Assembly: GCF_041435195.1 (NCBI RefSeq)
Contig: NZ_CP108106.1
Location: 3,038,001 to 3,102,000, forward strand
Length of the DNA stretch: 64,000 nt
Direction of reading: 5' to 3'
Source: Streptomyces sp. NBC_00224
Lineage (GTDB): Bacteria; Actinomycetota; Actinomycetes; Streptomycetales; Streptomycetaceae
In this document: piece after piece, positions 1 through 9,173 of the stretch
How positions within the stretch are numbered: position 1 is the stretch's first letter
Layout of the letters: each line of letters opens with the position of its first letter
Program-made: the position numbers and the translations under genes
Notes under the pieces: generated by a model
Seen by the model: only the letters and a program-made list of their open reading frames with translations
What the model was told of the DNA's origin: nothing
Database searches by the model: none

Positions 1-1439
1 ATCGTGTTCAGCGCGGTGAAGCCGTCGGCCGCGAGGTAGTCCGCGTAACGACGCGGCATGCCCTCGGCACCGAGCCAGTGCTGCACCAGGAACGTGCCGT
101 GGAAGCCCACGAACAGCGTCCAGAAGGTGATCTTGCCCAGACGCTCGTCCAGCATCTTGCCCGTGAACTTCGGCCACCAGAAGTGGAATCCGGAGAACAT
201 CGCGAAGACCACGGTGCCGAAGATGACGTAGTGGAAGTGCGCGACGACGAAGTACGAGTCGGATACGTGGAAGTCCATCGGCGGCGAGGCCAGGATGACG
301 CCGGTCAGACCACCGAAGGTGAAGGTGATCAGGAAGCCGACAGCCCAGAGCATCGGTGTCTCGAAGGACAGTGAGCCCTTCCACATCGTGCCGATCCAGT
401 TGAAGAACTTCACACCGGTCGGTACCGCGATGAGGAACGTCATGAACGAGAAGAACGGCAGGAGCACGCCGCCGGTGACGTACATGTGGTGCGCCCACAC
501 GGTCACGGACAGACCGGCGATGGCGATCGTCGCGCCGACCAGGCCCATGTAGCCGAACATCGGCTTTCTGGAGAACACTGGGATGACTTCGGAAATGATT
601 CCGAAGAACGGCAAGGCGATGATGTACACCTCTGGATGGCCGAAGAACCAGAAGAGGTGTTGCCACAGCAGCGCGCCGCCGTTGCCGGCGTCGAAGATGT
701 GGGCACCGAACTTGCGGTCCGCCTCCAGGGCGAACAGCGCGGCGGCCAGCACCGGGAAGGCCAGCAGGACCAGCACACCGGTCAGCAGGACGTTCCACAC
801 GAAGATCGGCATACGGAACATCGTCATGCCGGGAGCGCGCATGCAGATGATCGTGGTGATGAAGTTGACCGAGCCGAGGATCGTGCCGAAGCCGGAGAAG
901 GCCAGACCCATGATCCACATGTCGGCGCCGACGCCCGGCGAGCGGACCGCGTCCGACAGCGGGGAGTAGGCGAACCAGCCGAAGTCGGCCGCGCCCTGCG
1001 GGGTGAGGAAGCCACCGACCGCGATGAGCGAGCCGAACAGGTAGAGCCAGTAGGCGAACATGTTCAGCCGCGGGAACGCCACATCGGGCGCGCCGATCTG
1101 CAGCGGCATGATCCAGTTCGCGAATCCGGCGAACAGCGGCGTCGCGAACATCAGCAGCATGATCGTGCCGTGCATCGTGAACGCCTGGTTGAACTGCTCG
1201 TTCGACATGATCTGCGTGCCGGGACGGGCGAGCTCGGCGCGCATGAGCAGCGCCATCACCCCGCCGATGCAGAAGAACACGAACGACGTGACCAGATACA
1301 TCGTGCCGATCGTCTTGTGGTCAGTGGTGGTCAACCACTTCACGACGATGTTCCCCGGCTGCTTGCGCCGGACCGGCAGCTCGTTCTCGTACGAGTCGTC
1401 TGCTGCCGCGGCACCCTGAGATTCGTTGAGGATGCTCAC
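1..1439 (-). CDS. ctaD: Cytochrome c oxidase subunit I (3' end cut by window)
   Basis: Catalytic haem-copper subunit of the aa3-type cytochrome c oxidase in the cytoplasmic membrane; reduces O2 and pumps protons. The reading frame is open from the GTG at 1437-1439 to the window edge, giving about 479 residues. Visible hallmarks are the N-terminal TTDHKTIG segment, [14 protein letters not shown] (haem ligand His), [15 protein letters not shown] (CuB His-Tyr region), WAHHMYVTG (CuB histidines), and HFHYVVFGT (haem ligands) near the edge. The start overlaps the ctaC stop by 4 bases (GTGA), so the two are translationally coupled. Confidence 0.97.
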   Translation of the reverse strand, partial: MSILNESQGAAAADDSYENELPVRRKQPGNIVVKWLTTTDHKTIGTMYLVTSFVFFCIGGVMALLMRAELARPGTQIMSNEQFNQAFTMHGTIMLLMFATPLFAGFANWIMPLQIGAPDVAFPRLNMFAYWLYLFGSLIAVGGFLTPQGAADFGWFAYSPLSDAVRSPGVGADMWIMGLAFSGFGTILGSVNFITTIICMRAPGMTMFRMPIFVWNVLLTGVLVLLAFPVLAAALFALEADRKFGAHIFDAGNGGALLWQHLFWFFGHPEVYIIALPFFGIISEVIPVFSRKPMFGYMGLVGATIAIAGLSVTVWAHHMYVTGGVLLPFFSFMTFLIAVPTGVKFFNWIGTMWKGSLSFETPMLWAVGFLITFTFGGLTGVILASPPMDFHVSDSYFVVAHFHYVIFGTVVFAMFSGFHFWWPKFTGKMLDERLGKITFWTLFVGFHGTFLVQHWLGAEGMPRRYADYLAADGFTALNT

Positions 1440-2440
1440 AGTTTGTTCGTCTCCGCGTTCTTGGCGGGGTCGGTCTGAGCGATGCCTGCCGGCACGTAGC
1501 CGGTCTGGCCCTTCGCCGCCAGCTCCTTGAGGTGCTGCTGGTAGCGCTCCGGGGAGACGACCTTCACGTTGAAGAGCATCCGGGAGTGGTCGACACCGCA
1601 CAGCTCGGCGCACTTGCCGAGGAAGGTGCCCTCCTGGGTCGGGGTCACCTCGAAGGAGTTGGTGTGCCCCGGGATGACGTCCTGCTTCATCAGGAAGGGG
1701 ACCACCCAGAAGGAGTGGATGACGTCACGGGACGTCAGCACGAAGCGGACCTTCTCGCCCTTGGGCAGCCACAGCGTGGGCCCGGGGTTTCCGGTCTGCG
1801 GGTTCCGCGTGCCGGGGATGCCGACGTCGTAGACGCCGTCGGCACCGGCCGGGAAGTCCTTGGTGAAGCGGTCCGGAATGGCGGACAGCTCCTTGGACTT
1901 CGCGGCGTCGCCCGTGGCCGGGTTGCCGTCCACGTCCTCGACGTAGTTGAAGCCCCAGCTCCACTGGTAGCCGACCACGTTGACGGTGTGAGCCGGCTTC
2001 GGGGAGAGCTCAAGGAGCTTCGACTCATCACGCGCGGTGAAGTAGAAGAGCACCGAGACGATGATGAGGGGGACGACCGTGTACAGCGCCTCGATGGGCA
2101 TGTTGTACCGGGTCTGCGGAGGTACCTCGACCTTGGTGCGGCTGCGCCTGTGGAAGATGACACTCCACAGGATCAGGCCCCAGACCAGCACGCCCGTGGC
2201 GAGCGCTGCCGCCCACGAACCCTGCCAGAGGGAGAGGATCCGCGGAGCCTCTTCCGTCACCGGGGTGGGCATACCCAGGCGAGGGAAGTCTTCCCAGTTG
2301 TACGAGCAACCGGACGCGGTAGCCAGGACCAGGCCCGCAGTCAGCGCCTGCAGCAGCTTCCGCCGCATCGGGCGCCTCGACGTGGGGGAACCGCCCGCGC
2401 CTTTCAGGCAGCGGGGGAGGTCGGAGCCGTTGGGACTCAC
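1436..2440 (-). CDS. ctaC: Cytochrome c oxidase subunit II
   Basis: CuA-carrying subunit II of the aa3 oxidase, which receives electrons from the cytochrome bc complex. The start chosen is GTG at 2438-2440, preceded by GGGAAGG at good spacing; an upstream ATG at 2494 would add 18 residues with no clear ribosome site. The N-terminus has a lipoprotein-type signal (LATASGC), then two transmembrane helices, then a cupredoxin domain. The CuA motif [12 protein letters not shown] carries both cysteines, the histidine and the methionine. HSFWVVPFL is the conserved oxidase II signature. It is first gene of ctaC-ctaD. Confidence 0.96.
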   Translation of the reverse strand: MSPNGSDLPRCLKGAGGSPTSRRPMRRKLLQALTAGLVLATASGCSYNWEDFPRLGMPTPVTEEAPRILSLWQGSWAAALATGVLVWGLILWSVIFHRRSRTKVEVPPQTRYNMPIEALYTVVPLIIVSVLFYFTARDESKLLELSPKPAHTVNVVGYQWSWGFNYVEDVDGNPATGDAAKSKELSAIPDRFTKDFPAGADGVYDVGIPGTRNPQTGNPGPTLWLPKGEKVRFVLTSRDVIHSFWVVPFLMKQDVIPGHTNSFEVTPTQEGTFLGKCAELCGVDHSRMLFNVKVVSPERYQQHLKELAAKGQTGYVPAGIAQTDPAKNAETNKL

Positions 2441-2525
2441 GTAGCGCCTTCCCGAGAGTCTCGCCCGCGCCGGCCGGCTACGGCCGTCCGTCACGCTGGT
2501 CGGTCGCCGCCCTGGCCGCGGGCAG

Positions 2526-2554
2526 GGGTTTGGATGTTTATGCGGACCAAACCC
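2526..2554. promoter_or_regulatory. Inverted repeat upstream of ctaC
   Basis: GGGTTTGG at 2526-2533 pairs with CCAAACCC at 2547-2554 around a 13-base A/T-richer spacer. It lies about 85 bases before the ctaC start in an otherwise very GC-rich region. It could be a regulator site or a leader hairpin for the oxidase operon; no regulator can be named. Confidence 0.35.
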
Positions 2555-2693
2555 TACTGGACGCTATTTGGGGTCGCGCGGGGAGGGTGCCCAACGCGCC
2601 GCCCGAGCCCCCAAAGGGATGGAATCCCCGCTTCCGGGGGGTATCTGACGGGGCTTCCTGTACGGGTGTACGGAGAGTGGTGCGGCGCGGGGA

Positions 2694-2755
2694 CCCCTTG
2701 AAGGGGCGCGGGGAACTGCGCGCCCGGCCACAGCCGGGTCCGCGGCCGAACGACG
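2694..2755 (+). repeat. Dispersed GC-rich repeat, single copy
   Basis: Contains the family core GGGGCGCGGGGAACTGCGCG followed by a variant of the usual GACCAGCC tail (here CCCGGCC) and then GTCCGCGGCCGAAC, which resembles the usual CCGCAGACGAAC end. It lies between the divergent ctaC and cysteine desulfurase genes, so it is not simply a terminator here. Confidence 0.7.
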
Positions 2756-2782
2756 ACGCCCCAGCCGAACCCCCCACGGCGT

Positions 2783-2788
2783 TAGCGT
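2783..2788 (+). promoter_or_regulatory. Leaderless -10 element of the cysteine desulfurase gene
   Basis: TAGCGT ends 6 bases before the GTG at 2795 and there is no Shine-Dalgarno sequence, the arrangement expected for a leaderless transcript. No convincing -35 is seen. Confidence 0.5.
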
Positions 2789-2794
2789 GGCACC

Positions 2795-4180
2795 GTGCCC
2801 TACTTCGACGCCGCCTCCTCCGCCCCCCTGCACCCCGTGGCCCGCCAGGCCCTCCAGGCCTCGCTCGACGAGGGCTGGGCCGACCCGGCCCGGCTCTACC
2901 GCGAGGGCAGGCGGGCCCGGCTGCTGCTCGACGCGGCCCGGGAGGCCGCGGCCGAGGCGGTCGGCTGCCGGCCGGACGAGCTCGTGTTCACCTCTTCGGG
3001 GACGCGCGCGGTGCACTCCGGAATTCACGGCTCCCTCTCCGGCCGTCGGCGTGTCGGCCGCCATCTGGTGGTGTCGGCGGTGGAGCACTCCTCGGTGCTG
3101 CACGCGGGCGCGGCCCTGGAGGCGGACGGCGGCACGGTGACGGAGGTCCCGGTCGACCGGGCCGGGGCGGTCTCCCCCGCCGCGTACGCCGCCGCGCTGC
3201 GCCCCGACACGGCGCTGGCCTGCCTCCAGTCCGCCAACCACGAGGTGGGCACGGTCCAGCCGGTCGCCGAGGTGGCCGAGGCGTGCCGGGCGGCCGGGGT
3301 GCCGCTGCTCGTGGACGCGGCCCAGTCGCTGGCGTGGGGCCCGGTGGAGGACGGCTGGTCGCTGCTCGCCGCGAGCGCGCACAAGTGGGGCGGCCCCGCG
3401 GGGGTGGGGCTGCTCGCGGTCCGCAAGGGCGTCCGGTTCGCCCCGCAAGGCCCCGCCGACGAGCGGGAGTCGGGCCGGGCGCCCGGCTTCGAGAACATCC
3501 CGGCGATCGTGGCGGCGGCCGCGTCGCTGCGGGCGGTGCGGGCGGAGGCGGCGGCGGCCGAGGCGGAGCGGCTGCGGGCCCTGGTCGACCGGGTGCGCAC
3601 CCGGGTGGCGGAGCTGGTGCCGGACGTGGAGGTGGTCGGGGACCCGGTGCGGCGGCTGCCGCATCTGGTCACCTTCTCGTGTCTCTATGTCGACGGGGAG
3701 ACCCTGCTGCACGAACTGGACCGCGAGGGTTTCTCGGTCTCCTCCGGTTCGTCCTGTACGAGCAGCACGCTCACCCCGAGCCATGTGCTGCGGGCGATGG
3801 GCGTACTGAGCGAGGGCAACGTCCGGGTCTCGCTGCCCCTGGGCACGGCCTCCTCCGACGTCGACCGCTTCCTCGCGGTGCTGCCCGGGGTGGTGTCGTC
3901 CGTCCGCGAGAAGCTCGGCGCGCCGGTGTCCTCGCCGACCCCCGCCACCCCTCGCGGTGACCTGACCATCGACGCGCTCGGCAAGCGCTGCCCCATCCCG
4001 GTGATCGAACTGGCGAAGGTGATCACCGACGTCCCCGTGGGCGCCACGGTCACGGTCCTCGCCGACGACGAGGCGGCCCGGCTCGACATCCCGGCGTGGT
4101 GCGAGATGCGGGGGCAGGAGTACGTGGGGGAGACGCGGCGGGAGCGGGGGTCCGCGTACGTGGTGCGGCGGGTGGGGTGA
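2795..4180 (+). CDS. Cysteine desulfurase fused to a TusA-like sulfur carrier domain
   Basis: PLP-dependent class V aminotransferase-fold desulfurase (about residues 1-370) joined to a C-terminal TusA/SirA domain (about 389-455). The PLP lysine is K197 in ASAHKWGG, and the persulfide cysteine is C321 in SSGSSCTSS. The TusA domain carries the conserved KRCPIPV motif with C399. Desulfurases take sulfur from cysteine as an enzyme persulfide, and TusA proteins accept it for tRNA thiolation or cofactor routes, so the fusion would allow intramolecular sulfur relay (inference). The GTG start looks leaderless. An alternative is a desulfurase serving Fe-S assembly. Confidence 0.9.
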   Translation: MPYFDAASSAPLHPVARQALQASLDEGWADPARLYREGRRARLLLDAAREAAAEAVGCRPDELVFTSSGTRAVHSGIHGSLSGRRRVGRHLVVSAVEHSSVLHAGAALEADGGTVTEVPVDRAGAVSPAAYAAALRPDTALACLQSANHEVGTVQPVAEVAEACRAAGVPLLVDAAQSLAWGPVEDGWSLLAASAHKWGGPAGVGLLAVRKGVRFAPQGPADERESGRAPGFENIPAIVAAAASLRAVRAEAAAAEAERLRALVDRVRTRVAELVPDVEVVGDPVRRLPHLVTFSCLYVDGETLLHELDREGFSVSSGSSCTSSTLTPSHVLRAMGVLSEGNVRVSLPLGTASSDVDRFLAVLPGVVSSVREKLGAPVSSPTPATPRGDLTIDALGKRCPIPVIELAKVITDVPVGATVTVLADDEAARLDIPAWCEMRGQEYVGETRRERGSAYVVRRVG

Positions 4181-4188
4181 GGCCGGCA

Positions 4189-4209
4189 TGGGGGTACGGA
4201 GTACCCCCA
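4189..4209. terminator. Hairpin between convergent genes
   Basis: TGGGGGTAC (4189-4197), loop GGA, GTACCCCCA (4201-4209): a perfect 9-bp stem between the convergent desulfurase and kinase genes. There is no U-tract, which is usual in this GC range; it could serve both strands. Confidence 0.65.
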
Positions 4210-4230
4210 CACCGGTAAGGACGGGTGGGG

Positions 4231-5205
4231 CTAGGCCAGGTACTCCCGGACCTCGGCCGCCGCCTCGTCCCCGTACGCCTTCGTGAAGCGGTCCATGAAG
4301 TGGGCGCGGCGCAGCTGGTACTCCTGGGTGCCGAGCGTCTCGATCACCAGCGTCGCCAGCATGCAGCCGACCTGCGCGGCGCGCTGGTGGCCGACGCCCC
4401 ACGACAGGCCCGACAGGAAGCCCGCGCGGAACGCGTCGCCGACGCCGGTCGGGTCGACCTTGGCCTCCTCCTCGGCGCAGCCGACCTCGATCGGGTCCTC
4501 GCCGACGCGCTCGATGCGCACGCCCCGCGAGCCGAGGGTGGTGACCCGGTAGTCGACCTTCCCGAGGATCTCCGCGTCGCTCCAGCCGGTCTTGGACTCG
4601 ATGAGCCCCTTCTCGTACTCGTTGGAGAAGAGGTACTTCGCGCCCTCCAGCAACGTACGGATGTCGTCGCCGGACATCCGGGCGATCTGCTGCGAGAAGT
4701 CCGCCGCGAACGGGATCCCGCGCGTCTTGCACTCCTCGGTGTGCCGGAGCATCGCCTCGGGGTCGTCGGCGCCGATCAGGACCAGGTCGAGGCCGCCCAC
4801 CCGCTCGGCCACCGCCTGGAGCTCGATCTGGCGGGCCTCGCTCATCGCGCCCGTGTAGAAGGAGCCGATCTGGTTGTGGTCGGCGTCCGTGGTGCACACG
4901 AAGCGGGCGGTGTGCAGGACCTCGGAGATACGGACCGAGTCCGTGTCCACCCCGTGCCGGTCCAGCCAGGCCCGGTACTCGTCGAAGTCGGAGCCGGCGG
5001 CCCCGACGAGGATCGGTCGGGTGCCGAGCTGCCCCATTCCGAAGCAGATGTTCGCGCCGACACCGCCCCGGCGCACGTCGAGGTTGTCGACGAGGAAGGA
5101 GAGGGAGACCGTGTGCAGCTGATCGGCGACCAGCTGGTCGGCGAATCGGCCGGGGAAGGTCATGAGGTGGTCGGTGGCGATGGAGCCGGTGACTGCGATA
5201 CGCAC
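4231..5205 (-). CDS. adoK: PfkB-family adenosine kinase
   Basis: Ribokinase-fold sugar/nucleoside kinase of 324 residues. The sequence IAVTGSIATDHLMTFPGRF at the start, FVCTTDADHNQIGSFYTGAMSEAR in the middle and the DPTGVGDAFRAGFL anion-hole/catalytic-base motif near the end match the mycobacterial AdoK subfamily, which phosphorylates adenosine to AMP (family knowledge). GTG at 5203-5205 is chosen because the family begins exactly there, with AGGAG 10 bases upstream. It is a single gene next to the oxidase genes, as in mycobacteria, where adoK also lies near ctaC. It could be annotated only as a carbohydrate kinase. Confidence 0.88.
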   Translation of the reverse strand: MRIAVTGSIATDHLMTFPGRFADQLVADQLHTVSLSFLVDNLDVRRGGVGANICFGMGQLGTRPILVGAAGSDFDEYRAWLDRHGVDTDSVRISEVLHTARFVCTTDADHNQIGSFYTGAMSEARQIELQAVAERVGGLDLVLIGADDPEAMLRHTEECKTRGIPFAADFSQQIARMSGDDIRTLLEGAKYLFSNEYEKGLIESKTGWSDAEILGKVDYRVTTLGSRGVRIERVGEDPIEVGCAEEEAKVDPTGVGDAFRAGFLSGLSWGVGHQRAAQVGCMLATLVIETLGTQEYQLRRAHFMDRFTKAYGDEAAAEVREYLA

Positions 5206-5323
5206 GGCGAGGACACTCCTGCGTGGAGGACTGTTGACAGTTAACGCTACCGGGTCGCGGGGGTTCACCTGAAGGGCTGAAATTACCCGATAGTAGTCCT
5301 TTTTTCGCATGGTTCCTGATGCG

Positions 5324-5329
5324 TACGGT
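5324..5329 (+). promoter_or_regulatory. Leaderless -10 element of the small gene at 5337
   Basis: TACGGT ends 7 bases before the ATG at 5337, the same spacing as other leaderless starts here. It supports expression of the small ORF. Confidence 0.45.
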
Positions 5330-5336
5330 GCGGAAT

Positions 5337-5543
5337 ATGGAAACCATGGAGCAGACCGGGAACGTCATGACGTCCGAACCGGGCTTGGCGGAGCTGCGCG
5401 GCGACTGCGCACGGATGGCCCCCCACTGGGTGGTGCCAACGGAGGCCGGACCGGCGCCCGTCCCACCGTCCCGCATCCACGGGGTGTCCGTGCCACCCGA
5501 CTCGGTCCGGCTGATCGCCACCATGTCCGAGTACGGCGACTGA
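5337..5543 (+). CDS. Small hypothetical protein (68 aa)
   Basis: No family recognised. The frame encodes a hydrophilic, proline-rich 68-residue peptide with no membrane segment or signal. Later ATGs at 5346 and 5367 could be used instead, but the first has a correctly placed TANNNT element for leaderless expression and no in-frame start gives a better ribosome site. Third-position GC is high through most of the frame, consistent with coding. It stands alone, divergent from adoK. Confidence 0.5.
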   Translation: METMEQTGNVMTSEPGLAELRGDCARMAPHWVVPTEAGPAPVPPSRIHGVSVPPDSVRLIATMSEYGD

Positions 5544-5665
5544 GCGGACCAGAGCGGACCCGAGCGACGGGGCAGCGCGCGGAGGGAACCGTGCGCTCCC
5601 CCGCTCCGTCCAAGGCCTGTCCCCCGTAAAGGGGATGCGGGATACGACTGGACAGGAGCGATGCG

Positions 5666-7231
5666 GTGAGCAGCGAGCACACGCAGGACGAGTCGCAGCA
5701 GCGGCGGACGCGACGATCCCCCTTCGTCCTCGCCTCGGTCGCGGCCGCGGTGCTGGTCGCGGGCGGCGGCGGGGCCTACTGGGCGTCCACCGCCTCGGAC
5801 GGCTCGCCCGCCGCCGGGGGCACCGCCGACGCGAAGGCCGGGGCGGGCGCGGACTCCACTCCGCCGCCGCTCGGCCTGGACAGCGGCAGGGAGGGCATCG
5901 CCCCCGGCGAACCGGACCCGAACGGCGTGGTCTACCGCGCCGAGGGGAAACTTCCCGACGGCCCGGCGAAGGCGTCGGTGTACCGCCCGGGCGGCACGGT
6001 CGGCGAGGCCGAGGTGGCGAAGCTGGCGAAGGCCCTGGGGATCGACGGTCCCCCGCGCCTGGAGGGGACGGTCTGGAAGGCCGGGATCACCAAGGACGGC
6101 GGCGGACCGGTACTGACGGTCAATCAGAAGGCGCCGGGCAGCTGGACGTTCGCCCGGTACGGCAGCGGCGGTACGGACAACTGCCCCAAGGGCAGCAAGT
6201 GTCCGATGCACACCACCGGAGCGGACACCTCCACGAGCTCGGTTCCGGGCATCGCGCCCGGCGAGCACGACCCCACGGGAGGCGGCTCGGCGGTGAGCGA
6301 GCAGGCCGCGAAGGCCGCGGCCGCCCCCGTACTGAAGGCGCTGGGCCAGGACGACGCCAAGCTGAACGCGTCCCAACTGATGGGCGCGGTACGGGTGGTG
6401 AACGCGGACCCGGTGATCGGCGGTCTGCCCACGTACGGCTGGACGACCGGCGTCCAGGTCGGCCCCGACGGCCAGGTGGTCGGCGGCAGCGGTCAGGTGA
6501 AGGCGCCGGAGAAGGGTGCCACGTACCCCGTGCTGAGCGCCGAGGAGACGCTGAAGCAGCTGAACGGATCGGGCGGCGGGCGCCCGGCGAGCAAGGACTG
6601 CACGGGCCCGGTGCCGCTGGAGGACCAGCCGCAGGGCGAGCCCACCAAGGGCAGGCTGCCGAGCGACCCGCAGCGCAAGCTGCCCAGTGACCCGCAGGGC
6701 AACATCCAGCGGCAGCCGTGCAAGCAGGGCACGCCCTCGACGGTGACCGTGGACAAGGCGGTGTTCGGGCTCTCCGCGCAGTACGTGGACGGGCAGCAGG
6801 TGCTCGTACCGTCGTGGCTCTTCGAGGCGAAGCCGACCGGCGCCGCGCAGCCGGTCACCATCACCGCCCCGGCGCTGGCCCCGCAGTACCTGGCGAAGCC
6901 GCCGGTGGCGCCGTCCGGGCCCGGCACTCCCCTGCCGACGCCGTCCGGGTCGTCACCGGTCGGCCACCAGGCTCTGCTCTCGTACGCGATCGGCCAGGAC
7001 GGCCGGACGCTGACCGTGACCTTCTGGGGCGGGATCTGCGACACCTACGCGGCGACGGCGGACGAGAGCGGCACGGAGATCCGGGTCACGGTGGGCGTCG
7101 CGCACCACGACCCCAAGAAGATCTGCGCCATGATCGCCAAGAAGGAGACGGTCTCGGTGACGCTGCACCAGACGCTGGGCGAGCGTCAGGTGGTGGACGC
7201 CAACACCGGGAAGGCGCTGCCGAAGAGCTGA
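5666..7231 (+). CDS. Membrane-anchored extracytoplasmic protein, function unknown
   Basis: A 521-residue protein with a short basic N-terminus (QQRRTRRS), one hydrophobic helix at about residues 19-42 and a long Ala/Gly/Pro/Ser-rich extracytoplasmic region. Three cysteine-containing stretches (CPKGSKCPM, DCTGPV with QPCKQG, and ICDTY with KKICAMI) could form disulfides. Residues around 310-340 contain tandem short repeats of the type LPSDPQ(R/G)K. No enzymatic motif is seen. The GTG start follows GGACAGGAG. A very strong hairpin follows directly, so it is monocistronic. Confidence 0.75.
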   Translation: MSSEHTQDESQQRRTRRSPFVLASVAAAVLVAGGGGAYWASTASDGSPAAGGTADAKAGAGADSTPPPLGLDSGREGIAPGEPDPNGVVYRAEGKLPDGPAKASVYRPGGTVGEAEVAKLAKALGIDGPPRLEGTVWKAGITKDGGGPVLTVNQKAPGSWTFARYGSGGTDNCPKGSKCPMHTTGADTSTSSVPGIAPGEHDPTGGGSAVSEQAAKAAAAPVLKALGQDDAKLNASQLMGAVRVVNADPVIGGLPTYGWTTGVQVGPDGQVVGGSGQVKAPEKGATYPVLSAEETLKQLNGSGGGRPASKDCTGPVPLEDQPQGEPTKGRLPSDPQRKLPSDPQGNIQRQPCKQGTPSTVTVDKAVFGLSAQYVDGQQVLVPSWLFEAKPTGAAQPVTITAPALAPQYLAKPPVAPSGPGTPLPTPSGSSPVGHQALLSYAIGQDGRTLTVTFWGGICDTYAATADESGTEIRVTVGVAHHDPKKICAMIAKKETVSVTLHQTLGERQVVDANTGKALPKS

Positions 7232-7257
7232 GCCGCGGTCGTACGGCATGCACCTAC

Positions 7258-7297
7258 GACGAAGGCGGGCACCCCGGAAAGGGTGCCCGCCTTCGTC
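7258..7297. terminator. Strong hairpin terminator
   Basis: A 17-bp perfect stem (7258-7274 with 7281-7297) around the loop CGGAAA, lying between the end of the secreted-protein gene and the convergent erpA stop, so it probably acts in both directions. Confidence 0.85.
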
Positions 7298-7333
7298 ATG
7301 GCGCGAGTCGGCACGTATCGGCCGACGCGCGAT

Positions 7334-7690
7334 TTAGCTGAAGGAGTCGCCGCAGGCGCAGGAGCCCGACGCGTTCGGGTTGTCGATCGTGAAGCCCTGC
7401 TTCTCGATGGTGTCCACGAAGTCGATCGAGGCGCCGCCCAGGTACGGGGCGCTCATGCGGTCGGTGACGACCTTCACGCCGCCGAAGTCCTTGACGACGT
7501 CGCCGTCGAGCGAGCGCTCGTCGAAGAAGAGCTGGTAGCGCAGGCCGGAGCAGCCGCCGGGCTGGACGGCGACGCGCAGCGCCAGGTCTTCCCGGCCTTC
7601 CTGGTCAAGGAGGGCCTTGACCTTGGCCGCGGCGGCGTCGGACAGGAGGATGCCGTCGCTCACAGTGGTGGTCTCGTCCGATACGGACAT
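7334..7690 (-). CDS. erpA: A-type Fe-S cluster carrier/insertion protein
   Basis: IscA/ErpA-family scaffold-carrier of 118 residues that delivers Fe-S clusters to apo-enzymes. The three ligand cysteines are present: one in QPGGCSGLRY and two in the C-terminal SCACGDSF. The start is ATG at 7690, with GGGAGAG upstream. The gene is divergent from nadA, whose product needs a 4Fe-4S cluster; the shared control region suggests the carrier and client are co-regulated (inference). Confidence 0.93.
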   Translation of the reverse strand: MSVSDETTTVSDGILLSDAAAAKVKALLDQEGREDLALRVAVQPGGCSGLRYQLFFDERSLDGDVVKDFGGVKVVTDRMSAPYLGGASIDFVDTIEKQGFTIDNPNASGSCACGDSFS

Positions 7691-7905
7691 CTGCTTCTCT
7701 CCCGGGTTGTACGGAGACTGCTTGCCGACGGTGAAAACCGGCGGGACCCCGGATTCATTCCGGGCCGTGCGTGGGCCTTGGCCGTGCCTTGGCTCACCTT
7801 CATGCTCGCACACCCCGGCGCGGGCCGGAAAAGACCTGTGGACAACCGCGGGCGAGCGGCGGAGCGAGAGGGAAAGGGGATGTGTCACATCGACGCTATG
7901 GCCAT

Positions 7906-7963
7906 CGTCAAACTGACGTGAAGCAGTTATGATAGATAGCGTCATTTAGACGAAAACTCGTCT
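7906..7963. promoter_or_regulatory. Palindrome array and promoter in the erpA-nadA divergent region
   Basis: Three related hyphenated palindromes built on CGTC/GACG occur in tandem: CGTCA-N3-TGACG (7906-7918), CGTC-N5-GACG (7941-7953) and AGACGA-N4-TCGTCT (7948-7963, overlapping the second). A plausible nadA promoter sits among them: TCGTCA (7905-7910), 17-base spacer, TATGAT (7928-7933). The region is AT-rich compared with its surroundings. A repressor of NAD synthesis would fit, but none is identified. Confidence 0.5.
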
Positions 7964-7986
7964 GCGAAAGAGAAAGGGTGCGTGAC

Positions 7987-9165
7987 GTGACCACCGCCCA
8001 GCCCCTGGATGTCCAGCCGACGCCGCTCGCCCTGCTGCTGCTCGGCCGCGAGGCCGACCCGAAGAGCGAGCGCGGCGTGGAGTGCCCCGGCGACCTGCCG
8101 TCGCCGTCGGACCCGAACCTCGTGGCGCGCGCCCGCGCGGCCAAGGAGAAGCTCGGTGACAAGGTCTTCATCCTCGGCCACCACTACCAGCGCGACGAGG
8201 TCATCGAGTTCGCCGACGTCACCGGCGACTCCTTCAAGCTGGCCAAGGACGCGGCCGCCAAGCCGGAAGCCGAGTACATCGTCTTCTGCGGTGTGCACTT
8301 CATGGCCGAGTCCGCGGACATCCTGACCTCGGGCGACCAGAAGGTCGTGCTGCCCGACCTGGCCGCCGGCTGCTCGATGGCCGACATGGCCACCGCCGAG
8401 CAGGTCGCCGAGTGCTGGGACGTGCTGACCGAGGCGGGGATCGCCGAGCAGGTCGTGCCCGTCTCGTACATGAACTCCTCCGCCGACATCAAGGCCTTCA
8501 CGGGCAAGCACGGCGGCACGATCTGCACCTCGTCCAACGCCAAGAAGGCGCTGGAGTGGGCGTTCGAGCAGGGCGAGAAGGTGCTCTTCCTGCCGGACCA
8601 GCACCTGGGCCGCAACACCGCCGTCCGCGACATGGGGATGTCGCTGGACGACTGCGTGCTCTACAACCCGCACAAGCCGAACGGCGGCCTGACCGTCGAG
8701 CAGCTGCGGAACGCCAAGATGATCCTGTGGCGCGGCCACTGCTCGGTCCACGGCCGGTTCTCGGTCGACTCGGTCAACGACGTGCGCGCCCGCATCCCCG
8801 GCGTGAACGTCCTGGTCCACCCCGAGTGCAAGCACGAGGTCGTGGCGGCCGCGGACTACGTCGGCTCGACCGAGTACATCATCAAGGCGCTGGAGGCGGC
8901 CCCGGCCGGCTCCAAGTGGGCCATCGGCACCGAGCTGAACCTGGTCCGCCGTCTGGCGAATCGATTCGCCGCGGAGGACAAGGAAGTCGTCTTCCTCGAC
9001 AAGACGGTCTGCTTCTGCTCGACGATGAACCGGATCGACCTGCCGCACCTGGTGTGGACGCTTGAGTCCCTCGCGGACGGCAAGCTCGTCAACCAGATCC
9101 AGGTGGACGCGGAGACGGAGAGCTTCGCGAAGCTGGCGCTGGAGCGGATGCTGGCTTTGCCGTAG
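7987..9165 (+). CDS. nadA: Quinolinate synthase A
   Basis: Condenses iminoaspartate with dihydroxyacetone phosphate to quinolinate, in de novo NAD synthesis. Of 392 residues; the GHHYQRDEV motif, VFCGVHFMAE, the STSD-type loop (TICTSSNA), HPEC and the C-terminal VCFCSTMNR supply the substrate and 4Fe-4S ligands (cysteines in FCGVHF, HPEC and the CFC segment). GTG at 7987 is preferred to the in-frame GTG at 7978 because the AGAAAGGG ribosome site would overlap the earlier codon. nadB and nadC are not in the window. Confidence 0.96.
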   Translation: MTTAQPLDVQPTPLALLLLGREADPKSERGVECPGDLPSPSDPNLVARARAAKEKLGDKVFILGHHYQRDEVIEFADVTGDSFKLAKDAAAKPEAEYIVFCGVHFMAESADILTSGDQKVVLPDLAAGCSMADMATAEQVAECWDVLTEAGIAEQVVPVSYMNSSADIKAFTGKHGGTICTSSNAKKALEWAFEQGEKVLFLPDQHLGRNTAVRDMGMSLDDCVLYNPHKPNGGLTVEQLRNAKMILWRGHCSVHGRFSVDSVNDVRARIPGVNVLVHPECKHEVVAAADYVGSTEYIIKALEAAPAGSKWAIGTELNLVRRLANRFAAEDKEVVFLDKTVCFCSTMNRIDLPHLVWTLESLADGKLVNQIQVDAETESFAKLALERMLALP

Positions 9166-9173
9166 GCGCCCGG

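Noticed and set aside
2564..6376. Very long minus-strand open frame (over 1,200 codons) across the desulfurase and kinase genes
   Set aside because: It is a shadow of real genes on both strands: it crosses the plus-strand desulfurase, the minus-strand adoK in another frame and intergenic DNA, has no ribosome site, and has the low-complexity Arg/Gly/Pro bias of antisense GC-rich DNA.
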